A DNA stretch of 64,000 bases, taken from Granulicella aggregans (GTDB taxonomy: Bacteria > Acidobacteriota > Terriglobia > Terriglobales > Acidobacteriaceae). Where the stretch lies: assembly GCF_025685565.1 (NCBI RefSeq), contig NZ_JAGSYE010000001.1, forward strand, positions 248,001 through 312,000, given 5' to 3'. The position numbers and the translations under genes were made by a program. Within the stretch, counting starts at the first letter, position 1, and each line of letters begins with the position of its first letter. Positions 33,551 through 41,022 of the stretch are shown here, piece by piece. The notes under the pieces are model-generated. The model saw only the letters and a list, made by a program, of their open reading frames with translations. It had not been told where the DNA came from and made no database searches.

Positions 33551-34525
33551 ATGAACATCGGTTATCTGGGAATGAAGAACTCGTTTTCGATGGAGATGGT
33601 GACGCGGCTGCAAGCGGAGTGCCCCGGCGATCGTTTCATCGAGTGGCCGCCTGTGGGGGCGGAGAGTGATCTGGATGTCCTGATCGCGGTGGGGCCGGTG
33701 AAGCCGGAGGTGTTCAAGGCGCAGGCGAAGCTGGGGCTTTTCCAGATGGCGTCTGCGGGCTACGACGGGGTGGATGTGGAGGCGGCGACCGAGGCGGGGG
33801 TGTGGGTCGCATCGGCGCCGACGGGCAAGACGGGCAATGGCGAATCGGTGGCTGAGCATGCCGTGCTGCTGATGCTGGCTGCGGCGCGGCGACTGAATGA
33901 GGAGCTGGCGTTTTCGCGGGCCGGGGCGGAGAACAGGCCGGAGAAACCGCAGGGGAACAAGGCGCTCTTCGGAAAAACGGTCTGCATCGTTGGGCTCGGG
34001 GGCATTGGGGAGTTGCTGGTCGAGAGACTGCGCGGCTTTGGGATGGTCTTGACTGGAGTCGATCGGCACCCGGAGCATGCGTCGGCGGGCGTGAAGGCTT
34101 ATGGCGAGCACGAGCTGCGGACGGCCCTTGCGGATGCGGACTTCGTCGTGCTGGCGCTGCCTGCGACGAAGGAGAACGAGAACATGTTCGATGCGGGCGT
34201 GCTGGCGTCGATGAAGGAACACGCCATTCTGGTGAATGTGGCACGGGGTACGCTGGTCGACGAAGCGGCCCTGCTGGCGGCGGTGAGGAGCGGACATCTT
34301 TATGGCGCGGGTCTGGATGTGACGAAGGATGAGCCGGTGAGCGCGGGGAATGCGCTGCTCGGTGAGCCAAGGATTGTGGTGACGCCGCATATCGCGGGGT
34401 CTACGGACTTGATGCTCGATGGAAGCGTGAAGTTTCTGGTTGAGGTGCTGGAGAACTATCGAAAGGGTTTGAAGTCGGCTGGGATTTTGAATGAGCCGAA
34501 GAAGCCAAGGGTTGAGTTGCGGTAG
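33551..34525 (+). CDS. D-isomer-specific 2-hydroxyacid dehydrogenase
   Basis: 324 residues. NAD-binding Rossmann motif [19 protein letters not shown] at about 142-160, then [20 protein letters not shown] and the family signature [18 protein letters not shown] with the catalytic Arg. The acidic partner lies in [12 protein letters not shown], and the general-base His in [10 protein letters not shown]. These are the Arg-Glu-His residues of the D-2-hydroxyacid dehydrogenase family (glyoxylate/hydroxypyruvate or phosphoglycerate dehydrogenase-like). The substrate is not determined. It diverges from glmS with only 76 bases between starts, so their promoters must be close together. Confidence 0.88.
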   Translation: MNIGYLGMKNSFSMEMVTRLQAECPGDRFIEWPPVGAESDLDVLIAVGPVKPEVFKAQAKLGLFQMASAGYDGVDVEAATEAGVWVASAPTGKTGNGESVAEHAVLLMLAAARRLNEELAFSRAGAENRPEKPQGNKALFGKTVCIVGLGGIGELLVERLRGFGMVLTGVDRHPEHASAGVKAYGEHELRTALADADFVVLALPATKENENMFDAGVLASMKEHAILVNVARGTLVDEAALLAAVRSGHLYGAGLDVTKDEPVSAGNALLGEPRIVVTPHIAGSTDLMLDGSVKFLVEVLENYRKGLKSAGILNEPKKPRVELR

Positions 34526-34756
34526 GTGGGTGACGTGGCGGAATGATCTGAGTGCCACGGCCGGTGATTGCTTAGACACTACGCCCGAAGAAGTGGCTTT
34601 GCGGGAGTTCCGTTCAAGGTCTCTGACTCTCTAGATAAGTGAGTCGGCGATTTTGCGTAGAGCCAAAAGCCCCATTCTGGGGAAACCCGTCGCCGGACGG
34701 GTGCAAGACGAGGGCACTCCTCTAACAGTCGTGGCACTTTCAAAACTTGTTCTGCT

Positions 34757-35344
34757 TCAACTTGGGAAAGTGAAGAGCTCGACGAACATTTTCACGCGCT
34801 CCTTCTGACGGCTGGGTGGAAATCGCTTGGTTCTTGTGAGGTCGGCGATTCCGTGGAGGCCTGCCCAGAAGAGTTCCGTCAGGACAGCCGGCTTCGAGCC
34901 CTGTCCCTGAAATAGCTCCATGAGTTGTGCGAACGCGAACCGGAGCTCCGGAGGTGTTTGCGCGTCAGCGAAGGGAATGCTGAGACTGAGCGAAAACATC
35001 GCCTCGTAGAGTGCCGGTGAGGACGTGGCGAACTCCAGATAGGCGGTTGCGACTGCTTCGACGATCTTCCCTGGCTTGGCCCGTTTGCGTGCCTTCTCCA
35101 AGGCCAGGCCGATCTCCTGGAACCCTTCGATAGCCACCGCAGCGAGGATGCCTTCGCGACTTTCAAAGTGACCGTACAGGACGGGCTGGCTGTAAGAGAT
35201 TTCGTCGGACAGCCGCCGAACGGTGACGTTGGGCCAGCCCTCCAGCTCCGCGATTCGCCTTGCGGCACTGATAATCTGTGCCCTTCGGGCTTCTCTGTCG
35301 CGTTGTTTTCGTTCTGCAATGCGGTTCGGCACGGTAATCTCCAT
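34757..35344 (-). CDS. TetR-family transcriptional regulator
   Basis: 195 residues from ATG 35344. The N-terminal HTH domain reads REARRAQIISAARRIAELEG, then NVTVRRLSDEISYSQPVLYG with HFESREGILAAVA. The ligand-binding part contains FATSSPALYEAMFSLSLSIP and a C-terminal WHG-like segment (FWAGLHGIADLTRTKRF). It diverges from a DUF4267/DUF1772/cupin operon, and a 19-bp inverted repeat just before the first operon gene is a likely binding site. It probably represses that operon and perhaps itself. Inducer unknown. Confidence 0.9.
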   Translation of the reverse strand: MEITVPNRIAERKQRDREARRAQIISAARRIAELEGWPNVTVRRLSDEISYSQPVLYGHFESREGILAAVAIEGFQEIGLALEKARKRAKPGKIVEAVATAYLEFATSSPALYEAMFSLSLSIPFADAQTPPELRFAFAQLMELFQGQGSKPAVLTELFWAGLHGIADLTRTKRFPPSRQKERVKMFVELFTFPS

Positions 35345-35439
35345 TCGCAAATTATAGCACCGCTAGAACTTATAATTTTGTTAAAAATAATTACGAATGC
35401 TCTTGCATCGCGGGGCATCGCCGTGCATCATAAATAGCG

Positions 35440-35458
35440 TTGCTAGATTTTCTAACAA
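35440..35458 (+). promoter_or_regulatory. Probable TetR operator before the DUF4267 operon
   Basis: TTGCTAGA-TTT-TCTAACAA is a 19-bp inverted repeat (7 of 8 arm positions pair) that touches the ribosome-binding site AAGGAG at 35457-35462. A related half-site, GCTAGAAC, lies at 35372-35379 near the TetR start. Length and position fit a TetR operator. Confidence 0.5.
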
Positions 35459-35468
35459 GGAGATGTTT

Positions 35469-35849
35469 ATGCTCAGCCCAATTTTGCTTTCCCTAGCTGT
35501 TCTTATGGCCGTGGCGATCCTCATCATCGGAGGCTTCTACCTCTTTTCCCCGGAGCGAATGACGGGATCGTTCGGTCTCAAGCTGCCCGCAGCGGATGCA
35601 GACACTCGTGCATGGCTGCGCTTGAAGGGGGTCAGGGACATCGGATCCGGGCTGGTTGTGATGGCCCTGATGCTGACCACGGGTCCTCGCTCGGTAGGGA
35701 TCGCGTTGCTGGCGCTGGCGGTCACACCTTTTGGCGACATGTCGGTCGTCCTCAAATCGGGCGGGTCGAAATCGGCGGCGTTCTCGATTCATGGCATAAC
35801 CTGTGTGGCAATGCTTGTCGTCGGCCTGTTGTTGATCCATGCGCTTTGA
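35469..35849 (+). CDS. DUF4267-domain small membrane protein
   Basis: 126 residues with four TM helices: the first (about 4-26) begins SPILLSLAVLMAVAILIIGG, and the others are near 60-75, 78-92 and 105-125. The segment LKGVRDIGSGLVVMALML is the characteristic core of DUF4267. ATG 35469 has AAGGAG six bases upstream; another ATG six bases earlier lies too close to it. First gene of the TetR-controlled operon. Function unknown; such proteins are commonly coregulated with TetR factors and NAD(P)-dependent or cupin enzymes. Confidence 0.8.
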   Translation: MLSPILLSLAVLMAVAILIIGGFYLFSPERMTGSFGLKLPAADADTRAWLRLKGVRDIGSGLVVMALMLTTGPRSVGIALLALAVTPFGDMSVVLKSGGSKSAAFSIHGITCVAMLVVGLLLIHAL

Positions 35850-35902
35850 GAGACGTGCGCCAACCAGTAGATTGCAAGACAAATTGTTTCTGGAGGAATC
35901 AC

Positions 35903-36352
35903 ATGGAAGTTCTGAATGTTGTGGTAATCGTCGTCGCTGGGTTGATGGTTGGATGTGAGTTGTCCATCGCCGCGTTTATCCACCCAACTCTGGATAAGCT
36001 TCCAGAGGAAGTTCACCTGCCAGCGGCAAGCGCTATCGCCCGGGTGATGGGAGCAGCCATGCCGTTCTGGTATGCGCTTACGCTCCTGCTGACCGTGGTC
36101 AAGGGTGCGATCCAATGGCATACCACTGGCCGCTTACCCATCTGGATCGTTGCATCCGCCGTTTTGTGGATGCTGGTGATTGTATTTACGGTGACGACCC
36201 TGGTGCCGATCAATAACCGAATTGCATCGTGGGAGACGTCCACTCCGCCTGCGGATTGGAAGCATTACCGGAGCAGATGGGATCTGCTTCACCGCTGGCG
36301 CGTTGTCGTGCTCGCGACAGCCTTCGTGTTGCTCATCGTGGGCATTCTGTAA
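35903..36352 (+). CDS. DUF1772-domain membrane protein (anthrone-oxygenase-like)
   Basis: 149 residues with four TM helices. The first (VLNVVVIVVAGLMVGCELSI) is followed by FIHPTLDKLPEEVHLPAA. The last soluble loop, VPINNRIASWETSTPPADWK with HYRSRWDLLHRWR, is the conserved DUF1772 region found in anthrone oxygenases such as AcTE/EncC relatives. GGAGG lies six bases before ATG 35903. Second gene of the operon. A redox role on an aromatic substrate is possible, but most bacterial members are uncharacterised. Confidence 0.8.
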   Translation: MEVLNVVVIVVAGLMVGCELSIAAFIHPTLDKLPEEVHLPAASAIARVMGAAMPFWYALTLLLTVVKGAIQWHTTGRLPIWIVASAVLWMLVIVFTVTTLVPINNRIASWETSTPPADWKHYRSRWDLLHRWRVVVLATAFVLLIVGIL

Positions 36353-36414
36353 CCAACGCTCTTGCGGGCACGATGCGTTCGCAGGACCAACTGAACCACA
36401 GAGAGGATAATCCC

Positions 36415-36951
36415 ATGTCTGAGATTGCAGCCACCTACGCTCAACTGCCTGCCGATGATCTTAGCCGCGCGCTGGCGTTTGCCCAGCTAGATAGTCCAAC
36501 TGCCCAGCATATTGGCCTGGTTGGAAACACGTACACGATCACCGTCGCCGGTAAAGATACCAATGGGCGCTTCTGCGTGATCGACATGCATGTGCCACCT
36601 GGTGGCGGGCCGGGGCCGCATCGTCATGACTTTGAAGAGACATTCATCCTGCTGGAAGGCGAGGTGGAGATGACCTTTCGTGGGGAGAAGTCCATCGTTC
36701 GGGCGGGTGACACGGTCAACGTTCCGTCCAATGCTCCTCACCAGTTTCACAACTCATCGACGAGCCCAGCCCGGATGATCTGTATCTGCGCTCCAGCGGG
36801 CAACGAAAGGTTCTTCGTCGAGCTCGGGGTGCCCGTAGCGACACGTACTACCGCGCCACCCAAGCTCGACAAGATACAGATGTCCGAGTTTGCGAAGAAG
36901 GCGAAGGCTGTGGCAGCGAAGTATGGCACGGAACTTCTGGATCAAGCTTAG
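36415..36951 (+). CDS. Single-domain cupin protein
   Basis: 178 residues. Cupin motif 1 is complete: GPGPHRHDFEETFILLEGEV with His, His, Glu metal ligands. Motif 2 reads AGDTVNVPSNAPHQFHNSS with the fourth ligand His. The metal site (Fe or Mn) is therefore intact. A helical C-terminal tail (about 140-178) follows. Start ATG 36415 is preceded by GAGAGG. Last gene of the TetR-linked operon, 62 bases after the DUF1772 gene. Dioxygenase or isomerase activity is possible; substrate unknown. Confidence 0.82.
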   Translation: MSEIAATYAQLPADDLSRALAFAQLDSPTAQHIGLVGNTYTITVAGKDTNGRFCVIDMHVPPGGGPGPHRHDFEETFILLEGEVEMTFRGEKSIVRAGDTVNVPSNAPHQFHNSSTSPARMICICAPAGNERFFVELGVPVATRTTAPPKLDKIQMSEFAKKAKAVAAKYGTELLDQA

Positions 36952-37126
36952 ACAGACCACTTGCTTTGGAACAGATGCCAAGTGGCTTCAACACGCCAAC
37001 TTGGGTTTAGCTAACGCGAGCGCCTTGAAATCTGGAAGAGCGAGAACAGGCCGATGCATTCATCGAGAATCTCAGATCGCGCGTGGGGCGGGCAGCTACC
37101 GCGTCAGACGAGGAGCCGATGCTCGC

Positions 37127-37978
37127 CTATTCATTTGGCTTGAAGTCCTTGAAGGGTTGGGTGAAGAACTCGTCGACCTTCTTGTTGACTTCGTCGGCGT
37201 GCTCGATGACGGTGGGGTGGCCGGAGTTGGGGACGATCCAGAGGTTCGCGTGGGGGAGGTTCTGGTAGATGACCAGGGTGTGCGGGAGCGAGATCACGTC
37301 GTGATCGCCGGCCATGATGAGCGATGGTGCCTGGATGGTGCGGAGTTGAGGGAGGGTGATGTGGGGTTCCCACCAGTCGAGGAGGAAGAGCTTGCGGTCG
37401 TTCTTCTCTTTGGGCGTGGTGTAGGTCTTGGTGAGGCCGGTGGTGTATGCATGCTCCATCTGGTCCCATAGGCCGGGGGCGAATGGGTCAGGGCCGACCC
37501 AGAGGTTGGCGCCGGTGGCGACCAGCTTCTTCACCTTTTCGGGGTGGCGGATGGCCATCAGAAGGGCGTTGATGCCGCCATCGCTCCAGCCGAGGACGTA
37601 GGCGGAGTCGATGTGCATGGCGTCAAGCAGGGCGGCGTAGTCGTCAGCCATCATCTCGAAGGTGAGCGGATGGTCGGGATCCAGCGAACGGCCTTGTGAC
37701 CGGCTGTCGGCGAGGATGACCTTGTAGTGCTGGGCGAAGTACGGGACGTTCTTGCTGAAGGCGGACATGTCGCCGTTGTTGCCGTGGATCATCAGGACGG
37801 GCGGGCCTTCGCCGTAGACCTCGGTGTACATCTTGAAGCCGTTGATGTCGTAGAACCTTCCGGCGGCGGGATTGTGGTCGTAAGGAATGGGCTTGGCCTT
37901 TTGCGCAACGGTGAACACGACGAAGAAAAGGCTGAAAGCAACGAGGCCAGCGACCGATTTCAGACGAGACACGCGCAT
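37127..37978 (-). CDS. Alpha/beta hydrolase, exported
   Basis: 283 residues from ATG 37978; the open frame upstream passes through the R3 hairpin and is not coding. A hydrophobic N-terminus (SVAGLVAFSLFFVVFTVAQK) acts as a signal or anchor. The oxyanion-hole segment is VLMIHGNNGDMSAF. The nucleophile elbow is VLGWSDGGINALL (Ser in GxSxG). The acid is probably in MAGDHDVISL, and the catalytic His lies in NSGHPTVIEHAD. The fold is certain; esterase, lipase or haloperoxidase-like activity cannot be separated by eye. Same strand as the bicupin gene upstream, but separated by a strong hairpin. Confidence 0.88.
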   Translation of the reverse strand: MRVSRLKSVAGLVAFSLFFVVFTVAQKAKPIPYDHNPAAGRFYDINGFKMYTEVYGEGPPVLMIHGNNGDMSAFSKNVPYFAQHYKVILADSRSQGRSLDPDHPLTFEMMADDYAALLDAMHIDSAYVLGWSDGGINALLMAIRHPEKVKKLVATGANLWVGPDPFAPGLWDQMEHAYTTGLTKTYTTPKEKNDRKLFLLDWWEPHITLPQLRTIQAPSLIMAGDHDVISLPHTLVIYQNLPHANLWIVPNSGHPTVIEHADEVNKKVDEFFTQPFKDFKPNE

Positions 37979-38020
37979 GGCCTTCAGGATAGAGGAAGTG
38001 AAAGTGCTGAGGCGCAAAAA

Positions 38021-38086
38021 AGCAGATCCTTCGAGGCCGCGGATCACGATGAGACTGTGATCCGCGGCCTCGAAGGATGACAAGGG
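38021..38086. repeat. Perfect 22-bp inverted repeat, family R3
   Basis: Arms 38026-38047 and 38057-38078 are perfectly complementary (start ATCCTTCGAGGCCGCGGATC) with a 9-base loop GATGAGACT. The outer bases AGCAG and GACAAGG match the R3 repeat at 11562-11598. It lies between two same-strand genes and could stop or attenuate transcription, but no U-tract follows on the minus strand. Confidence 0.75.
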
Positions 38087-38141
38087 TGGGGTTGGTGATA
38101 CGGGTAGGGTTGGTGATGACGCAAGTTGGATTCGAGCGCGT

Positions 38142-39410
38142 CTACTCCGGGACGATGACGACTTCCTTCTTGTTGATCTTCGCAAGGAAGTCTTCGCCCG
38201 TTGCGATGTGTTGATTGACCAGGCGGGATGGCGTGTGTGCGAGCCATTCGGCGAGCGAGATGTCCTCGTAGTAGGGCGTGGGAAAGACCTCGATGAAGAC
38301 GAGGTCGGTGTCGCCGGTGTTCTCGACGTAGTGCGGCGCGGACTTGTCGACGTAGCCTACGTCGCCTTCCTGGAAGTCCATGGTGCGGGCGTGGCCACCG
38401 GCGGCGAAGACGGTCATACGTCCCTTGCCCGAGACGTAGTACTGCCACTCGTCCTCGTTCGGGTGCCAGTGGAGCTCGCGCAGACCGCCGGGCTTGAGGG
38501 TGACGATGGCTGCGGCAATGTTGGTCGCGGGCCAGATCTTGCGGTCGACGATCTTGACCTCTCCACCCTTGCTGACCTTGGTGGGCTTCATCTCGCTGGG
38601 GCGGAAGTCGAAGCTGTGTGGCACGCGGCCGGTGCCGGCTTCGGCCTGTTTTTGCTCCTCGGCCAGGGGACGCGGAAGAGGACGCTCGAAGATGAAGAGC
38701 TCCTTGGGCGGGACTTTGGCGAAGGTCTCTGCGGGAACGTTGAAGTTCTTTGCCAGCACGTCGGGAGGTGTATGGGTCAGCCAGTCGGTGAGCAGGAAGG
38801 TGGCGAACTCGTTGAAGTTGCCGTCGTCGAAGACGAGAAGGAACTGGCAACCATCGTCGCCGAGGCCCTGGATGGAGTGCGGGATACCGCCGGGAAAGAT
38901 CCAGAGGTCGCCCTTGTTGACGTCACTGACGTGGGAGCGGCCTTCCTGATCGACAGCGGTAATGCGCGCGCTACCGTAGAGCATCAGCGCCCACTCCGCG
39001 CCGACGTGCCAGTGGAGCTCCCGGACGCCGCCTTTGATGAGACGCATCTGCACGCCGGCCATCTTCTTGGAGATAGCGAGGTCGCGAACGGTGACCTGAC
39101 GGGTCCAGCCGCCGCCTTCCATGCGCTTGTGAGAGAGTGAAAAGGAGTACTTGAAAGGGGGCTGACCACCCGCATCGGTCGCCGGAGACCAGACGGAGTT
39201 CGGATTCTGTTCGTCGAGCGCGGTGTTCTTCGCTGCCGGTTCGCTCTCGCTGGGGAGATGATGGTCTGGCGTGCGGATGATGGGCTCGTCCTTCGACGAG
39301 GTCTCCTGCGCCTGGGCCGAGCCCAGCCCTGCTGCTGCGGCGACGATCGCCGATCCGGCACCAAGAAACTTGCGCCGGCTTACCGTTGCTTCATCCTGCC
39401 CTTCAGACAT
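38142..39410 (-). CDS. Bicupin oxalate decarboxylase-family protein with Tat signal
   Basis: 422 residues from ATG 39410 (AAGGAG upstream). The twin-arginine signal SRRKFLGAGSAIVAAAAG predicts export as a folded metalloprotein. Two cupin domains each carry an intact Mn-type site: ELHWHVGAEWALMLYG (about residue 130) and ELHWHPNEDEWQYYVSG (about residue 310). Each second motif has its His (FPGGIPHSIQGLG and KSAPHYVENTGD). Oxalate decarboxylases and oxidases of this fold turn oxalate into formate or peroxide plus CO2. The lid segment deciding between the two was not identified, so the activity is left at family level. Confidence 0.88.
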   Translation of the reverse strand: MSEGQDEATVSRRKFLGAGSAIVAAAAGLGSAQAQETSSKDEPIIRTPDHHLPSESEPAAKNTALDEQNPNSVWSPATDAGGQPPFKYSFSLSHKRMEGGGWTRQVTVRDLAISKKMAGVQMRLIKGGVRELHWHVGAEWALMLYGSARITAVDQEGRSHVSDVNKGDLWIFPGGIPHSIQGLGDDGCQFLLVFDDGNFNEFATFLLTDWLTHTPPDVLAKNFNVPAETFAKVPPKELFIFERPLPRPLAEEQKQAEAGTGRVPHSFDFRPSEMKPTKVSKGGEVKIVDRKIWPATNIAAAIVTLKPGGLRELHWHPNEDEWQYYVSGKGRMTVFAAGGHARTMDFQEGDVGYVDKSAPHYVENTGDTDLVFIEVFPTPYYEDISLAEWLAHTPSRLVNQHIATGEDFLAKINKKEVVIVPE

Positions 39411-39556
39411 TCGTATCTCCTTAAGGTTGAGTGAGTACATGGGCAGAGTTCTGCCCGAAAAGAGGGGATCACGCTATAAGAATGACACTGAATGAATGGG
39501 CCGTCATCAAGGGGCATCTACATCTATAGGGTTAGTGAGCAGGCAGGAGCGGACCG

Positions 39557-40786
39557 ATGCATGTACTGGTGATTAATAGCGGGTCGTCGTCCATCAAGTT
39601 CTCGATGTTCGAGGTGGGAGGGCGGGCGAGTTCGCCGATCGCAATTTACGACGGCGAACTAGGCGGGGTCGGGACGCCGAAGCCTGGTTTCAAGTTTGCT
39701 GACGCTTCAGGGAACGACCTGTCTGGCGGGGTGGCCGTCCATGCGGGAACGATCGAGGAGGCGATCCAGACGGTCGAGCAGGCTGTTGGCGCTGGCGGGC
39801 TCCCGAAGGTGGATGCGGTCGGATACCGTGTGGTGCATCCAGGGGCGAGGCTCAAAGGGCATCAGCGGATCACGAGTGAGGTGCTACAGGCGCTGCGCGA
39901 TGCGGAGGCGTTCGCTCCGCTGCATGATCCGGTTGCGGTCGAGATCATCGAAGAGATGATGAAGCGGCTGCCGGATGTGCCGCACTTCGCGTGCTTCGAT
40001 ACCGTGTTTCACGAGACCATGCCGGAGGCGGCCAAGACTTATGCCATTCCGTTGGAGTATCGCGAGCAGGGCGTGCGGCGGTATGGATTTCATGGGTTGA
40101 GTTGTGAGTCGATCATCGCGCAGTTTCGTGAAGCGGGAATTCCGATGCCCAGGCGGATGGTGATCGCGCACCTTGGCAGTGGATGCAGCGTGACCGCTTT
40201 GCTTGATGGCAAGTCGGTGGACACGACGATGGGGCTGACCCCAACCGGAGGCGTGGTGATGGGGACGCGGCCAGGGGATCTTGATCCGGGACTGATGGTT
40301 TATCTGCTGCGGCAGCAGAAGAGCGATCAGGCGAAGGAGGTTGAGGCGATGGTCAATCACAAGGCGGGGATGGTGGCGCTTTCGGGCATGGCGAACGATA
40401 TGAGAGCCGTGCGTGCGGCGGCTGCGAGCGGAGATGCAAAGGCGGTGTTGGCGGTGGAGGTGTTTGTGCGCAGCGTGCGCAAGGCGATTGGTGGGTTCGC
40501 GTTTTTGATGGGCGGCCTGGATGCGGTGGTCTTTGCGGGTGGGATTGGAGAGCATGATACCTCGACGCGGCTCGAGGTGATGTCGGGATTGGATGGGGTG
40601 GGAATTTTGTTGGACGCGGCGGCGAATACGGCGAAGGGTGATGGGCTGCGGATGGTGAGCAGCGACAATTCAAAGACTGCGGTCTTCGTCATTCCAGCGG
40701 CGGAAGACCGGATGATCGCGTGGCACGTGAGAGAGATGACCGGGGCACCGGCGAAATGCGGGGATTCTTCGCTGCGCTCAGAATGA
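39557..40786 (+). CDS. ackA: Acetate kinase
   Basis: 409 residues. Converts acetyl phosphate and ADP to acetate and ATP. The N-terminal phosphate-binding motif VLVINSGSSSIKFSMF, the active-site RYGFHGLSCESI, the adenosine loop IAHLGSGCSVTAL and TPTGGVVMGTRPGDLDPG are all present. AGGAG precedes ATG 39557. The gene directly precedes phosphoketolase, which produces acetyl phosphate. The last ten residues (CGDSSLRSE end) are encoded by an R2 intergenic repeat that overlaps the stop codon, so the natural C-terminus has been replaced or extended by repeat sequence. Confidence 0.95.
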   Translation: MHVLVINSGSSSIKFSMFEVGGRASSPIAIYDGELGGVGTPKPGFKFADASGNDLSGGVAVHAGTIEEAIQTVEQAVGAGGLPKVDAVGYRVVHPGARLKGHQRITSEVLQALRDAEAFAPLHDPVAVEIIEEMMKRLPDVPHFACFDTVFHETMPEAAKTYAIPLEYREQGVRRYGFHGLSCESIIAQFREAGIPMPRRMVIAHLGSGCSVTALLDGKSVDTTMGLTPTGGVVMGTRPGDLDPGLMVYLLRQQKSDQAKEVEAMVNHKAGMVALSGMANDMRAVRAAAASGDAKAVLAVEVFVRSVRKAIGGFAFLMGGLDAVVFAGGIGEHDTSTRLEVMSGLDGVGILLDAAANTAKGDGLRMVSSDNSKTAVFVIPAAEDRMIAWHVREMTGAPAKCGDSSLRSE

Positions 40787-40788
40787 CG
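40755..40788 (+). repeat. Intergenic repeat R2 (short variant) overlapping the ackA stop
   Basis: AATGCGGGGATTCTTCGCTG, then CGCTCAGAATGACG. A shorter R2 variant that contains the ackA termination codon (40784-40786), so it is partly translated. Confidence 0.65.
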
Positions 40789-40876
40789 ATCGGGACGGTG
40801 GTGGCACTCATCGCCAGCGAGTCGTTGTAACAGGGCGTTGATGTTCGGGCAATCATTTGGGGCTAATTTGATCTTC

Positions 40877-40892
40877 TGTGACGCTCGTCACG
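40877..40892 (+). promoter_or_regulatory. CRP/FNR-like binding site upstream of xfp
   Basis: TGTGA-CGCTCG-TCACG (40877-40892) differs from the CRP consensus TGTGA-N6-TCACA at one base. It lies about 130 bases before the phosphoketolase start, followed by a possible promoter near TTGCGT (40914) and TATGTA. A Crp/Fnr-family activator is the inferred ligand. Confidence 0.45.
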
Positions 40893-41022
40893 GCTGCGAG
40901 CGTCCGGATTGCGTCTTATGTATGTAGAAGCACAGAACTCTGAGTTCTCCGCAAGCGCCAGGCTCACTCAATCGCCTGCCTACCCAACAAGCTAAGCAAG
41001 AAGCTCACACAAGGAGCTCCAA

